Positions 44,335 through 53,980 of a stretch of DNA of 64,000 bases are shown one piece after another (the first letter of the stretch is position 1; each line of letters opens with the position of its first letter). The stretch spans positions 1 to 64,000 of the forward strand of contig DATDJI010000027.1 of the NCBI GenBank assembly GCA_036520615.1, written 5' to 3'. The notes under the pieces are model-generated. The model was not told where the DNA came from, searched no databases, and was given only the letters and a program-made list of their open reading frames with translations. Source of the DNA: CAMCXE01 sp036520615. Its GTDB lineage: Bacteria; Pseudomonadota; Gammaproteobacteria; Pseudomonadales; Cellvibrionaceae. A program made the translations under genes and the position numbers.

Positions 44335-45627
44335 TTACTCCTCAGCTGCTCTTTTTGAAGGTACTGCCGCATTTTCATAAACCAGTAGAGGAACGGATTC
44401 GCCTTTAATAACGGTTTCGTCTACTACGACTTTAGCAATGCCTGATTCAGAGGGAATTCGATACATAGTGTCTAATAACACGGATTCCATAATAGAGCGC
44501 AGGCCGCGAGCACCGGTTTTGCGCTCCATGGCTTTTTCCGCAACAGCGCGCAGGGCATCTTCGCGAAAATCAATTTCTACGCCTTCCATTTCAAACAATT
44601 TTTTGTACTGTTTTACCAGCGAGTTTTTAGGCTCACTTAAAATGGCAACCAAGGCTGCTTTATCTAGCTCTTCTAAAGTTGCAACCACCGGTAGGCGACC
44701 GACAAACTCTGGAATTAACCCATAACGTACCAGGTCCTCAGTTTCCAGGCTTTTCAGCGAATCACCGATATTTTTTGCTGCATCTTTACTCTTAACAACG
44801 GCTGAGAATCCAATACCGCCTTTTTCCGAGCGGTCGCGAATAATTTTATCCAAGCCTGCAAAAGCACCACCGCAAATAAATAGGATGTTGCTTGTATCGA
44901 CCTGTAAAAATTCTTGCTGTGGATGCTTGCGCCCACCTTGTGGAGGCACCGAAGCGATTGTGCCTTCAATCAATTTGAGCAGAGCTTGCTGCACGCCTTC
45001 TCCCGAGACATCGCGGGTGATTGACGGGTTGTCCGATTTGCGCGAAATTTTGTCGATTTCGTCGATGTACACTATACCCTGTTGGGCTTTTTCAACATCG
45101 TAATCGCATTTTTGCAGCAGTTTCTGAATGATATTTTCAACATCCTCACCGACATATCCTGCTTCTGTAAGCGTTGTAGCATCGGCGATAGTGAAGGGTA
45201 CGTTTAATAGTCGAGCTAGAGTTTCAGCCAATAGGGTTTTACCGCTACCGGTGGGGCCGACGAGGAGAATGTTGCTTTTACCAAGTTCAACATCGTCTTT
45301 ACCCTTTTTCTTGCCGCCTAAGCGTAAGCGTTTGTAGTGGTTATAGACCGCTACTGCTAAGACTTTTTTGGCAGCCGTTTGCCCGATGACGTATTCGTCG
45401 AGCGTAGAGGAAATCTCTTTCGGCGTCGGCAACCGATCGCTGCTAGCTTCGCTGGCGTTTTCGTGCACTTCTTCGCGAATAATGTCATTGCAAAGATCGA
45501 CACATTCATCGCAGATGAATACGGACGGTCCAGCAATAAGCTTCCGTACTTCATGCTGACTTTTGCCACAAAATGAGCAATACAGCAATTTGCCGTTATC
45601 TTCGGTATCACTGTTGTGGTCGGTCAT
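44335..45627 (-). CDS. clpX: ClpX, ATPase subunit of ClpXP protease
   Basis: AAA+ unfoldase of 430 residues that recognises ssrA-tagged and other substrates and feeds ClpP. N-terminal zinc domain with CSFCGK and CDECVDLC; Walker A GPTGSGKT; VEDVENIIQ-type sensor loops; Walker B IVYIDEIDKI; the RKH-type pore loop GGRKHPQQ; and the IGF-type ClpP loop, GIGFSA. The ATG is preceded by GAGAGG. It follows clpP after 116 nt and ends in a terminator, so lon is not in this operon. Confidence 0.98.
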   Translation of the reverse strand: MTDHNSDTEDNGKLLYCSFCGKSQHEVRKLIAGPSVFICDECVDLCNDIIREEVHENASEASSDRLPTPKEISSTLDEYVIGQTAAKKVLAVAVYNHYKRLRLGGKKKGKDDVELGKSNILLVGPTGSGKTLLAETLARLLNVPFTIADATTLTEAGYVGEDVENIIQKLLQKCDYDVEKAQQGIVYIDEIDKISRKSDNPSITRDVSGEGVQQALLKLIEGTIASVPPQGGRKHPQQEFLQVDTSNILFICGGAFAGLDKIIRDRSEKGGIGFSAVVKSKDAAKNIGDSLKSLETEDLVRYGLIPEFVGRLPVVATLEELDKAALVAILSEPKNSLVKQYKKLFEMEGVEIDFREDALRAVAEKAMERKTGARGLRSIMESVLLDTMYRIPSESGIAKVVVDETVIKGESVPLLVYENAAVPSKRAAEE

Positions 45628-45743
45628 TAAACCTCTCCGCCAAATTAAAAAATCGGGTTTAAATAGTCGGATCTATATAGTGATCAAATCGTTCTTTTAA
45701 ACCCATTTCGTGCGTTCAAATTCAACTTGAACTGTAATTAGGT

Positions 45744-46397
45744 CTATTTTTTCGGATCTTTGCCAAGTGCATCACGACTCAACAACACTTCGTCTATCAA
45801 TCCGTAATTTTTAGATTCTTCAGCGCTCATGAAATTATCTCGCTCGGTATCCCGGGCGACTTCTTCCACCGTGCGGCCAGCATGCAAGGCCATTAACGTA
45901 TTTAGGCGCTCACGAATTTTGAGAATTTCTTGCGCTTGAATGTGAATGTCAGAAGCCTGGCCTTGAGCGCCACCGGATGGTTGGTGGATCATGGTGCGGG
46001 CATTAGGAAGAATAAAACGCTTACCCTTGGCGCCAGCATTGAGCAGAAATGCACCCATGCTGCAAGCTTGCCCAATACACATTGTGCTGACATCTGGCTT
46101 GATAAACTGCATGGTGTCATAGATGGACATGCCCGCCGTCACAGAGCCACCGGGGGAATTAATATATAAATGGATATCTTTATCTGGATTTTCAGCTTCT
46201 AGAAACAGCAATTGCGCCACAACTAAATTGGCCATGTAATCTTCTACGGGGCCCACTAAAAAAATCACACGCTCTTTTAAAAGGCGAGAATAAATATCGA
46301 ACGAGCGTTCGCCGCGTGCCGTTTGCTCAATAACGATAGGAACTAGAGCTGATTGAGGCATTTGTACTGACGAAGATGGTAAGGGAAAATCACGCAT
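45744..46397 (-). CDS. clpP: ClpP, proteolytic subunit
   Basis: Serine protease of 217 residues forming a tetradecameric chamber. Catalytic Ser in GQACSMGAFLL, His in TMIHQPSGGAQG and the Asp in the ERDNFMSAEE region; the NSPGGSV strand is intact. The N-terminus MRDFPLPSSS...LVPIVIEQT indicates a short propeptide. It lies between tig and clpX. The 294-nt gap to tig is longer than usual and probably holds a promoter of its own. Confidence 0.98.
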   Translation of the reverse strand: MRDFPLPSSSVQMPQSALVPIVIEQTARGERSFDIYSRLLKERVIFLVGPVEDYMANLVVAQLLFLEAENPDKDIHLYINSPGGSVTAGMSIYDTMQFIKPDVSTMCIGQACSMGAFLLNAGAKGKRFILPNARTMIHQPSGGAQGQASDIHIQAQEILKIRERLNTLMALHAGRTVEEVARDTERDNFMSAEESKNYGLIDEVLLSRDALGKDPKK

Positions 46398-46691
46398 ATC
46401 AAGGATATCCTTGGTTCTGTCTTAAGGTTTACAGTCTGCTATCGGCTGGTGTGGGATGGCTGAGCACATCCAAGCTTAACCCGAGAAACAAAGATATTCC
46501 AGAAAAACTCCCGCGCTATCATGAAGACTTAATTTGTCTATGGTATGTCGCGTTGCATAGCAAAAGCATTCGTTTAAGTAGCTTACTTTCGAAGGCTGGG
46601 TTTTGTTTTAAGGCTTACAAACAAGGGTGTTTTGATGGCAGAGCTATCAATATTAGAAGGCAATATTTGAAAGCTCCGCCGTAGAGCGAGA

Positions 46692-48005
46692 TTATTGTTC
46701 CGCTGGACGTATTAGCTCTTGATAAGGCACAACTACGTCGTTAACTTGCATGCTGTCGATTAATAAATCCACAACTTGATCTTCAATAGCGGCAGATTCA
46801 ACACTGGCAAGCAGGTTGGGCGTTGCGTAATAGTATTCGATGACGCCTTGTGGATCTTCATACGAGGCGGCAAAGCTTTCCACTAGGCTGCGCACGCGGG
46901 CGCCGTCAGGTTTGATGCTGTGTTTAACGATAATTTCTGAGATCAGCATGCCAAGCGAGGTGCGGCGCTGAGCTTGTTCACGGAATAAATCGTCTGGCAT
47001 GAGCGCGCGCACGTCAAACTTTGAAGTGTCTAGCTGTCCGTATTGTTGCAGTGCTTGTTTGCGCAGTGCGTCGATTTCTTCGAGCACTAAACTCTTGGGT
47101 ACTTCCACTGGGTTTATCGCAAGCAGCGCTGAGAATACATCGGCTTTTAGGCGATTTTTGGACGCTTTGTTCTTTTCGTTCTCCATGTTGTTTTTGACAT
47201 CTGCACGAAAGCGTTCAAGACCGCCGTCGTTGATGCCGAACGCCGCGAAAAATGTCTCGTCAACTTCTGGCAATTGTTCTGCCGAAACGGTGTTAAGCGT
47301 GATAGCAAAGTTAACGTTGGCTCCTTTGAGGCTCTCAACGTGATAGTCCTCAGGGAATGTCAATGCACAATCTTTTGAATCGCCAGCGGACATACCAACA
47401 ATTGCATCTTCAAACCCTGGAATCATGCTATTTGAGCCGAGCTGGAGGCTGTGACCCTGAGCGCTGCCACCGTCAAACGCGACGCCTTCCTGCGTACCGA
47501 CAAAATCAATATTGACGCGATCACCGGTGACGGCGGGGCGGCTTACCGGCTCCCACTTCGCTTGGCTTTTGCGCAAGATTTCAATCATATCGTCGACGTC
47601 TTTTTCGCTGATTTCAGCGGAATAGCGCGTGACGGGCTGACCGGCTAATTCTTGTAACTCGATAGTTGGGTAAACTTCAAAGACGGCAACGAACTCAACG
47701 TCTTTGCCGGCATTTAATTGTTTAGGCTCGATTTGCGGCCGGCCTGCTGGGCGCAAATTCTCTTTGCGAAAAGCGTCGTCTAATGAGCGATTAATAACAT
47801 CGCCTAACACTTCTTGGCGAATGCCTTGACCGTAGCGCTGACGCACGACACTCATAGGTACTTTGCCTTTGCGAAAGCCATTGATGCGTGCACTTCTGGC
47901 TGCATCTTCTAGACGGCGGTTTACTTCGCCATCAACCACATCCGCAGGGACTCCTACGGTCAGGCGGCGCTCCAGACTTGATGTTGTTTCAAGCGAAACT
48001 TGCAT
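46692..48005 (-). CDS. tig: Trigger factor
   Basis: Ribosome-bound chaperone and prolyl isomerase of 437 residues. The N-terminal ribosome-binding domain has the signature GFRKGKVPMSVVRQRYG, the FKBP domain (about 150-245) has TGDRVNIDFVGT, and a helical C-terminal substrate cradle follows. ATG 48005 is chosen since GACGAGGC lies upstream and MQVSLETT is the standard N-terminus. An ATG five codons earlier is in frame. It lies directly downstream of tRNA-Leu, as in pseudomonads. Confidence 0.98.
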   Translation of the reverse strand: MQVSLETTSSLERRLTVGVPADVVDGEVNRRLEDAARSARINGFRKGKVPMSVVRQRYGQGIRQEVLGDVINRSLDDAFRKENLRPAGRPQIEPKQLNAGKDVEFVAVFEVYPTIELQELAGQPVTRYSAEISEKDVDDMIEILRKSQAKWEPVSRPAVTGDRVNIDFVGTQEGVAFDGGSAQGHSLQLGSNSMIPGFEDAIVGMSAGDSKDCALTFPEDYHVESLKGANVNFAITLNTVSAEQLPEVDETFFAAFGINDGGLERFRADVKNNMENEKNKASKNRLKADVFSALLAINPVEVPKSLVLEEIDALRKQALQQYGQLDTSKFDVRALMPDDLFREQAQRRTSLGMLISEIIVKHSIKPDGARVRSLVESFAASYEDPQGVIEYYYATPNLLASVESAAIEDQVVDLLIDSMQVNDVVVPYQELIRPAEQ

Positions 48006-48065
48006 GATGTGCCTCGTCATTAATTATGTATGTAATGGGATGAATCAAGAGGGAGGTGTTTATAG

Positions 48066-48149
48066 TGGTGCGGTCGGAGAGACTCGAACTCTCACACCAA
48101 AGGCGCTGGAACCTAAACCCAGTGCGTCTACCAATTCCGCCACGACCGC
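48066..48149 (-). tRNA. tRNA-Leu (anticodon UAG)
   Basis: An 84-nt class II tRNA with encoded CCA. Acceptor arms are GCGGTCG / CGACCGC. The anticodon stem CTGGG / TCCAG closes loop TTTAGGT, giving anticodon TAG. The long variable arm and T loop TTCGAGT are clear. It lies 60 nt upstream of tig on the same strand. Confidence 0.95.
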
Positions 48150-48352
48150 TCGCTATTAACACCTCAGAACGCTGTGATGGGGCTCTTTACATTTGCACGA
48201 GGTACTAACCGCGCATCCGCCATCCCAAATTTGAGGGAGCAGGATTCTGCCATAGCGCCAGGAGCCCTGGCAAGAAAAAATCGCAGCTTATTCATGTTGC
48301 GCTGGGACGGTCGGGCCAAATGCGGCACAATGGCGACTTTTGCGCGGCGATT

Positions 48353-49477
48353 ATGACAACACCTCTAACACATTTAGGTACGCTTTCCATTGAGCAGTTT
48401 TTGGCTGACTACTGGCAGAAAAAGCCGTTGCTTATACGCCAAGCGCTGCCAGGATTTATCTCGCCGTTATCGCCTGAAGAAATTGCAGGGCTTGCGCTTG
48501 AGGAGGAAGTTGAGTCGCGTCTTGTGGTTGAGACCCCCAATCCTGCTAACCCATTGTTAAGCGATTGGCAGCTTGAACACGGCCCTTTGCATGATGAGCG
48601 ATTTACCACTTTGCCCAGTTCGCACTGGAGCGTTTTGGTTCAAGCGGTAGATCAAATTTTCCCCGCTGTTGAGGAGTTATTGAATCGATTTCGGTTTATC
48701 CCCAATTGGCGATTGGATGATGTGATGGTGAGCTACGCTGCAACCGGAGGTGGAGTAGGGCCGCACTTTGATTATTACGACGTATTTTTGCTGCAGGGAC
48801 AGGGCTCGCGGCTTTGGCAATTGGGTGGCCATGTCGATGAGACCAGCCCGTTGCGCGAGGATACGGATATGAAAATTCTGCAGGAGTTTGCGATGCAGGA
48901 GCAGTGGGTTTTAGAAGCGGGCGATATGCTTTATCTGCCGCCTAATTTCGCGCATTGGGGTATTTCTCAAAGCGATGATTGCGTTACCTATTCGATTGGA
49001 TTTAGGGCGCCAAGCCACAGCGAGCTATTATTAGGTTTCAGCCAATTTGTGGCCGAAGAGTTATCCTCAGACCAGCGTTTTAGCGACCCGGAAATGTCAC
49101 TGCAGCAAGACCCAGGGGAGATTAAGCCTTGGGTGCTTGAGAAGCTTAAACAGCAGTTGCAAACCCTGCTTACCGATGATGATTTGCTTACCCAGTGGTT
49201 TGGGCGCTTCGCCACAGAAGTTAAACGTCAGTCGCCGCCGAGCGTTGAGCCGCCGGAAGGTGTGTGTCTCAATCCAGGCTGTCGGGCCGCTTATATAGTG
49301 CAGGGCGATACGGCTCTACTATTCGTCAATGGTGAAATGGCGGAATGTTCGCAAGCGCTGGCTAAAGCCATTTGCTCGCATCAAATAATTGTGCCTGAGC
49401 AATTTCTCGAAGACGATCAAGAGTTAATTGTGCAGATGCAAGAGGCCGGTTGGCTGCATGATACCGAGAATAGTTGA
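48353..49477 (+). CDS. roxA: Ribosomal oxygenase RoxA (50S L16 arginine hydroxylase)
   Basis: JmjC-type 2-oxoglutarate/Fe(II) oxygenase of 374 residues. E. coli RoxA/YcfD hydroxylates Arg81 of ribosomal protein L16. Motifs: YWQKKPLLIRQALPGF at the N-terminus, the iron ligands in GPHFDYYDVFLLQ (HxD) and in PNFAHWGIS, and the LWQLGGH strand; a winged-helix dimerisation tail follows. ATG 48353 is chosen, since upstream codons in frame carry no conserved residues. The 3' end overlaps the GNAT gene by 20 nt. Confidence 0.92.
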   Translation: MTTPLTHLGTLSIEQFLADYWQKKPLLIRQALPGFISPLSPEEIAGLALEEEVESRLVVETPNPANPLLSDWQLEHGPLHDERFTTLPSSHWSVLVQAVDQIFPAVEELLNRFRFIPNWRLDDVMVSYAATGGGVGPHFDYYDVFLLQGQGSRLWQLGGHVDETSPLREDTDMKILQEFAMQEQWVLEAGDMLYLPPNFAHWGISQSDDCVTYSIGFRAPSHSELLLGFSQFVAEELSSDQRFSDPEMSLQQDPGEIKPWVLEKLKQQLQTLLTDDDLLTQWFGRFATEVKRQSPPSVEPPEGVCLNPGCRAAYIVQGDTALLFVNGEMAECSQALAKAICSHQIIVPEQFLEDDQELIVQMQEAGWLHDTENS

Positions 49478-49892
49478 ATCTGTTTGGCCTGAAGCTCGTC
49501 AGGCGATTGAGCAGCTGCGACATGAAGTTTTTATTGTTGAGCAGCAGGTTACTGCAGAGCTTGAATGGGATGATGCTGATGCTTGCGCGCGGCATTTTTG
49601 CCTATGGCACGAGGCACAGTTGATCGCTTATGGACGCTTATTGTTACCTGCAGCGGATAAGGGCAAGCTTACGCGGATGGCGGTTAAGCAATCCTGGCGT
49701 CGAAAGGGGTTGGGGCGGTTGCTTGTGCAGCAGATGATTAAGCGTGCTGCGGAGCTCTCGCTTAAGCGCTTGGACTTGGACGCCCAGCTGCATGCGGTGC
49801 CGTTTTATCAGCGCGAGGGTTTTGTGCCTGTCGGTGATGTTTTTTTTGATGCGGGTATCGAGCATATTGCCATGGTGCAGCTGCTCGATTAA
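49458..49892 (+). CDS. GNAT family N-acetyltransferase
   Basis: Cytoplasmic acetyltransferase of 144 residues, substrate unknown. It shows the GNAT acetyl-CoA loop in VKQSWRRKGLGRLLVQQMI and the C-terminal strands LDAQLHAVPFYQREGFVPVGDVFFDAGIEHIAM, resembling the ElaA subgroup (LRHEVFIVEQQV near residue 20, with the variable segment ELEWDDADACARHF). ATG 49458 lies inside the end of roxA (20-nt overlap), so the two are co-translated. Confidence 0.85.
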   Translation: MIPRIVESVWPEARQAIEQLRHEVFIVEQQVTAELEWDDADACARHFCLWHEAQLIAYGRLLLPAADKGKLTRMAVKQSWRRKGLGRLLVQQMIKRAAELSLKRLDLDAQLHAVPFYQREGFVPVGDVFFDAGIEHIAMVQLLD

Positions 49893-49997
49893 TGCGCTAG
49901 CCAACTGCTTGGCATAGCTTTTCCGCACAGTCAGTTTCAGATTTAGGTGAGCTCTTGTGCTAATTTTTGCCTGCAGTGGTTTACAGAGGTTGGGTTT

Positions 49998-50648
49998 ATG
50001 ACAGATGAAAGCCTGCGTATCACCGAGGTTTTCTATTCGCTGCAAGGTGAGGCGTTGACGGCGGGTTTGCCTACGGTATTTATTCGCCTGACCGGTTGCC
50101 CGCTGCGCTGCGGGTATTGCGACTCAGAATACGCGTTCTTCGGCGGGGAACGCATAAGTATTAGCACTTTGTTAGAGCAAGTCGCTTCTTATAATCCTAC
50201 TTATGTCTGTGTCACCGGCGGCGAGCCTTTGGCACAGCCTAATTGTTTGCTGTTACTAACGCGGCTGTGTGATATGGGTTATGACGTGTCTCTAGAGACT
50301 TCCGGGGCCATGGATATTAGCGGCGTCGATGGGCGGGTTTCGATTGTTATGGATTTGAAAACCCCAGGTTCTGGCGAGTTGAGTAAGAACCGCTTAGAGA
50401 ATATCGCGCTGCTCAAACCGCGCGATCAAATTAAATTTGTTATTACCGATTACGCCGATTTCCAATGGGCAAGTTTTACTACCGCGCAGTATGCGCTGCA
50501 CGGATTGGTCGCCGCCGTGTGGTTTTCCCCCAGTTTTGGGCAAATTAGCGCGCGGGATTTGGCTGAATGGATACTGCGAGACCGCTTGCCCGTGCGCTTT
50601 CAATTGCAATTACACAAACAGCTCTGGGGCGAGGTTCCCGGTGTTTAG
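49998..50648 (+). CDS. queE: 7-carboxy-7-deazaguanine synthase
   Basis: Radical SAM enzyme of 216 residues converting 6-carboxytetrahydropterin to CDG in the preQ0/queuosine pathway. The cluster motif is in TGCPLRCGYCDSEYAF (CxxxCxxC), preceded by the conserved ITEVFYSLQGEA. CVTGGEPLAQ and DLKTPGSGE are further family motifs. ATG 49998 has GAGGTTGGG upstream. It is followed by queC after 15 nt, so the two form an operon. Confidence 0.95.
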   Translation: MTDESLRITEVFYSLQGEALTAGLPTVFIRLTGCPLRCGYCDSEYAFFGGERISISTLLEQVASYNPTYVCVTGGEPLAQPNCLLLLTRLCDMGYDVSLETSGAMDISGVDGRVSIVMDLKTPGSGELSKNRLENIALLKPRDQIKFVITDYADFQWASFTTAQYALHGLVAAVWFSPSFGQISARDLAEWILRDRLPVRFQLQLHKQLWGEVPGV

Positions 50649-50663
50649 ACGTCTAGGTGAGTT

Positions 50664-51341
50664 ATGAAAAAAAAAGCCGTCATTTTAGTGTCCGGTGGGC
50701 TGGACTCCACCACCGTATTGGCTATGGCAAAGGCTGAAGGTTATGCCTGTTATTCACTGAGTTTTGATTATGGTCAGCGCCATCGTGCGGAGCTGTTCGC
50801 CGCTGAGCGCTGTGCGAAAGCATTGGGAGTTGAAGCTCATAAACAGGTGCATCTGGATCTGCGCACCATCGGTGGCTCAGCTTTAACTGATGCCAATATT
50901 GATGTACCAGAGGATGCTCCAGAAGGTATTCCGGTCACTTATGTACCGGCGCGCAATACGATTTTTTTATCCATCGCCCTTGGCTGGGCGGAAGTTTTAG
51001 AGGCCGAAGCGATTTTTATCGGCGTTAATGCTGTGGACTATTCTGGTTACCCAGACTGCAGACCTGAGTTTATCGACGCATTTGCACGCTTAGCTCAGTT
51101 GGCCACTAGAGCTGGCGTGGAAGGCCATCCGATTGCTATTCAAACTCCGCTGCTGCATATGAGCAAAGCCCAGATTATCCAACGCGGCATGGCACTTGGG
51201 GTGGACTATGCGCAGAGTATTTCTTGCTATCAGGCGGATGAGCAGGGTTTAGCCTGTAGGCGTTGCGATTCTTGTCGTTTGCGCCACAAAGGCTTTTTGG
51301 ATGCAGGTGTGGTCGATCCTACGCGCTATCAGAGCTTCTAA
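50664..51341 (+). CDS. queC: 7-cyano-7-deazaguanine synthase
   Basis: ATP-dependent enzyme of 225 residues making preQ0 from CDG and ammonia. PP-loop SGGLDSTT near residue 10, SFDYGQRHRAEL, PARNTIFLSIALGWAE, NAVDYSGYPDCRPEF, and the zinc cysteines SCYQADE...CRRCDSCRLRHKGF. Works after QueE; queD and queF are outside the window. No DNA-modification (dpd) genes are nearby, so the product should serve tRNA queuosine. Confidence 0.96.
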   Translation: MKKKAVILVSGGLDSTTVLAMAKAEGYACYSLSFDYGQRHRAELFAAERCAKALGVEAHKQVHLDLRTIGGSALTDANIDVPEDAPEGIPVTYVPARNTIFLSIALGWAEVLEAEAIFIGVNAVDYSGYPDCRPEFIDAFARLAQLATRAGVEGHPIAIQTPLLHMSKAQIIQRGMALGVDYAQSISCYQADEQGLACRRCDSCRLRHKGFLDAGVVDPTRYQSF

Positions 51342-51518
51342 CGGGTTTTCTCATGCGCAGGTTCACAATAGGGAGCGCGCCTAGTACTAATTTCTCAACT
51401 TAATGGTTTTTAGCATGGTTCGCACGCTTGTTTGGGCTGCACTCCTGCCCTAGACTCATTCGATGCAGACCATTTTGGTAGTGGGACATTTGGTGGCAGA
51501 ACAATAAGAGAATCCAAC

Positions 51519-52214
51519 GTGAAATCCCTAGCCCCTATTTTATTTAGCGTTCTCATCTCAAGTTTGGCCCAGGCCGATACGGCATCCGGCGGTGGCAGGG
51601 CTGTAATTAGTGCGGGCAGCCGTACCTCTACAATCGGGTCAGGTTTTAAATCCGCCGGTTCAAGTATTAAGGTTTTTAAATACCGCGATAAAAAAGGCAT
51701 TGCGTCGTTTTCCGATGCGGCACCTGCCGATGCCGCCTACGAGGTTCTCACCTACGGTTGTTTTGCTTGCAACGTCAACTCGTCCGTTGATTGGTACACA
51801 ACTCGTTTACATGCTGATTTTGGCGATCATATTCGCGTAGCTTCTGAAGTTTACGCCGTGGACCCGGCTCTAGTGCGAGCAGTGATTCACGCGGAAAGCG
51901 GCTTTAATCCTATGGCTCGCTCCGGCAAGGGGGCAGTGGGGTTAATGCAATTGATGCCCGGCACCGCACGAGATATGGGTGTAAGTAATTCCTATGAAGC
52001 CGGCCAAAATATTATGGGTGGCGCCCGCTACCTATCTTATTTATTGGGCGAATTAAAAGGCGATGTGCAACTAGCTACAGCGGCGTATAACGCTGGGCTT
52101 GCCAATGTCACCAAATACCAAGGTATTCCGCCGTTTGCGGAGACCCAGGCCTATGTAAAGCGCGTGGGGATTTTATATCAGCGTTATAAAAGCCAGAACT
52201 TAGCCAAACTGTAA
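51519..52214 (+). CDS. Lytic transglycosylase (SLT domain)
   Basis: Periplasmic muramidase of 231 residues that cleaves peptidoglycan to 1,6-anhydro ends. Signal peptide (residues 1-19, ending AQAD), a short region with FKYRDKKGIASFSDAAP (DUF4124-like), then the SLT domain with catalytic Glu in AVIHAESGFNPMARSGKGAVG, GLMQLMPGTARDMGV, and ATAAYNAGLANVTKY. GTG 51519 is chosen because it opens the signal peptide and has AAGAG upstream. Confidence 0.9.
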   Translation: MKSLAPILFSVLISSLAQADTASGGGRAVISAGSRTSTIGSGFKSAGSSIKVFKYRDKKGIASFSDAAPADAAYEVLTYGCFACNVNSSVDWYTTRLHADFGDHIRVASEVYAVDPALVRAVIHAESGFNPMARSGKGAVGLMQLMPGTARDMGVSNSYEAGQNIMGGARYLSYLLGELKGDVQLATAAYNAGLANVTKYQGIPPFAETQAYVKRVGILYQRYKSQNLAKL

Positions 52215-52446
52215 GTTTTATAAATTCTGTTTATTGCGTTTATTTAGTGATGAGTTACGAGCTTTACTCGATAAATATTGCACGCAATTACCTAGTTGTT
52301 AAATTTACATAAAACAGAGCCGGCTAGATGTTTTATTCCCTGGCTAACAAATAGGCGCTAATTTAATTCGCATTAAAATTATTTCGTACGCCTATTTTTC
52401 GCAAGCGACGCCGTTATTTTATTTTCGTCAGCCTAGATGCGAGGCT

Positions 52447-52998
52447 TTATTGGCCTTCAGTGACAATGGAAATACTGCCAATGGCCTGCATTTCTGCTTT
52501 TTCGAACGTAGATGTGCTTAACACAAAAACAAGCTTATGTTTTCCATTGTGAGCCTGCCACTCGTAGGTGCTAGTGTGTGCTTTGCCATTAGCAGTGGTT
52601 TTGTCGAATTTATCGTTGATTTTTTTGGTTTCCAGTGGCGCGATGGGGCTATTTACCAATTTTAAAAATGCCTCTTCAACCGATTTTGCATCTGCATGAT
52701 GGGCAATGACTGTGCAGATGCGGCTTTTTTCTTGAAGGGCCAAAATAAATGCGCCAGAGTCGTCGGGCACTATCCAAGCATTACCCTCTGCTCCCCTTAA
52801 CAATTTACGCGTATCTTCAGCAGGCATTTGCGTTTCGCCTTTTAGTTGTGCCTTTAATTTTCCCAAGTCATGAATGTTTTTTAAACACACAGAACTGTAG
52901 AGATTGCTGAAGGTTTGCGCTTGGAGTTTGCCGTCTTCTGCGCAGCACAGCTCAGTGGTCAGAAATAAATATAAAACACCGATGTATTTAATAGACAT
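52447..52998 (-). CDS. Secreted hypothetical protein (NMCC_0638-like)
   Basis: Exported protein of 183 residues; the signal peptide ends near CCAED (residue 20). The segment FSNLYSSVCLKNIHDLGKLKAQL followed by a Trp and a Cys pair (NAWIVPDDSGAFILAL, SRICTVIAH) resembles the small NMCC_0638-type secreted family. This assignment is from memory of the pattern and is weak. Function unknown. It is transcribed alone, opposite to the transglycosylase gene and upstream of nothing on its strand within 400 nt. Confidence 0.6.
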   Translation of the reverse strand: MSIKYIGVLYLFLTTELCCAEDGKLQAQTFSNLYSSVCLKNIHDLGKLKAQLKGETQMPAEDTRKLLRGAEGNAWIVPDDSGAFILALQEKSRICTVIAHHADAKSVEEAFLKLVNSPIAPLETKKINDKFDKTTANGKAHTSTYEWQAHNGKHKLVFVLSTSTFEKAEMQAIGSISIVTEGQ

Positions 52999-53054
52999 AA
53001 TATGCTCGCATTAAAAATTGAATTTCAGCTGCTTGGAAAGAGATTTATCGATGT

Positions 53055-53966
53055 TTAGCTCGGATCCGCCTGCGCTTCTCCGCCTAAAGCTTTTAATAAT
53101 TCAGCGGTAAAATCTCGCACCGCCAGCGCCATTATGGCAAATGAAGCGTCGAATTCTTCGGCTGCCGATTCAGCGCGGCGGTCGTCCGCCTGCTCGCTGA
53201 GTACATCGTTAAACTTCACGCGTTTGATGGCCAACTGTTCATCCAGCACAAATGAAATAGCCTCCTTCCAATGCAAAGCCATTTTTTGTACGCGCAGCCC
53301 TACACTTAGGTGGTTGCGGATTTCATCGGCGCTTAAATCTTGTTTTTTCACACGTACTATACGGCCATCTTTCGGAGCGTTCAGCTCGCACTCTTCACCG
53401 AATACAAAAGGCGCATCGGCATGACCTTGCTGCAGCCACTGGCTCATTTGCATGACCGGGTTAATTTCGCAGGCGAGAGGTACGCAGGGCAGAGTGCCGA
53501 GCGCCTGGCGCAGAGCATTGATGAGTTCCTCCGCACGTTTGGCCGACGCTGAATTGACGACTAGCCATTGTTTTTTCATATCAAAATAAGCGAAATCCAA
53601 CCGTGTGCGGCTAAATGCACGCGGCAGCAGGGAGAAGAGGATTTCATCCTTTAGTTCTTGACGCTCCTTACGTCCGACGCTGCGGCCCTGAGTTTTAATT
53701 TCGCTGATCTTTTCCTCTAAAGCGTCTTTAACTACACCACCTGGGACAATTTTTTCCTGCTTTTTAGCGCATACCATCAAGTTGCCGTCAGTAACATGTA
53801 CCAATTCGACGCCCTGGCGGCCCAGCGGTGGGACAAAGCCGTAGCGCATCGGGTCCAGGTTGCCACAGGGTTTAAAAGCCTGTGCTTCCAAAGCCTCTCC
53901 AAATGCCTCGGGCTTTATTGTCAGTGGGCTTGTAAGAGTGTAAATACGCAGGTTTTTAAACCACAT
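53055..53966 (-). CDS. rdgC: Recombination-associated protein RdgC
   Basis: Ring-shaped DNA-binding protein of 303 residues that limits RecA activity. It opens with MWFKNLRIYTLT and contains FVPPLGRQG, GGVVKDALEEKI, GRSVGRKERQELKDEILFSLLPRAF and ECELNAPKDGRIVRVKKQDL, as in gammaproteobacterial RdgC. It lies 14 nt downstream of the FKBP gene on the same strand, so the two may be co-transcribed. Confidence 0.96.
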   Translation of the reverse strand: MWFKNLRIYTLTSPLTIKPEAFGEALEAQAFKPCGNLDPMRYGFVPPLGRQGVELVHVTDGNLMVCAKKQEKIVPGGVVKDALEEKISEIKTQGRSVGRKERQELKDEILFSLLPRAFSRTRLDFAYFDMKKQWLVVNSASAKRAEELINALRQALGTLPCVPLACEINPVMQMSQWLQQGHADAPFVFGEECELNAPKDGRIVRVKKQDLSADEIRNHLSVGLRVQKMALHWKEAISFVLDEQLAIKRVKFNDVLSEQADDRRAESAAEEFDASFAIMALAVRDFTAELLKALGGEAQADPS

Positions 53967-53980
53967 GTGGATAGTGCCTT

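Noticed and set aside
46376..46684. A + strand frame of 102 codons in the clpP-tig gap.
   Set aside because: It begins inside clpP in antisense, shows no protein family features and has no ribosome binding site.
50664..51341. queE-queC as part of a 7-deazaguanine DNA modification (Dpd) defence system.
   Set aside because: No dpd-type genes lie nearby; the two are ordinary queuosine pathway genes.
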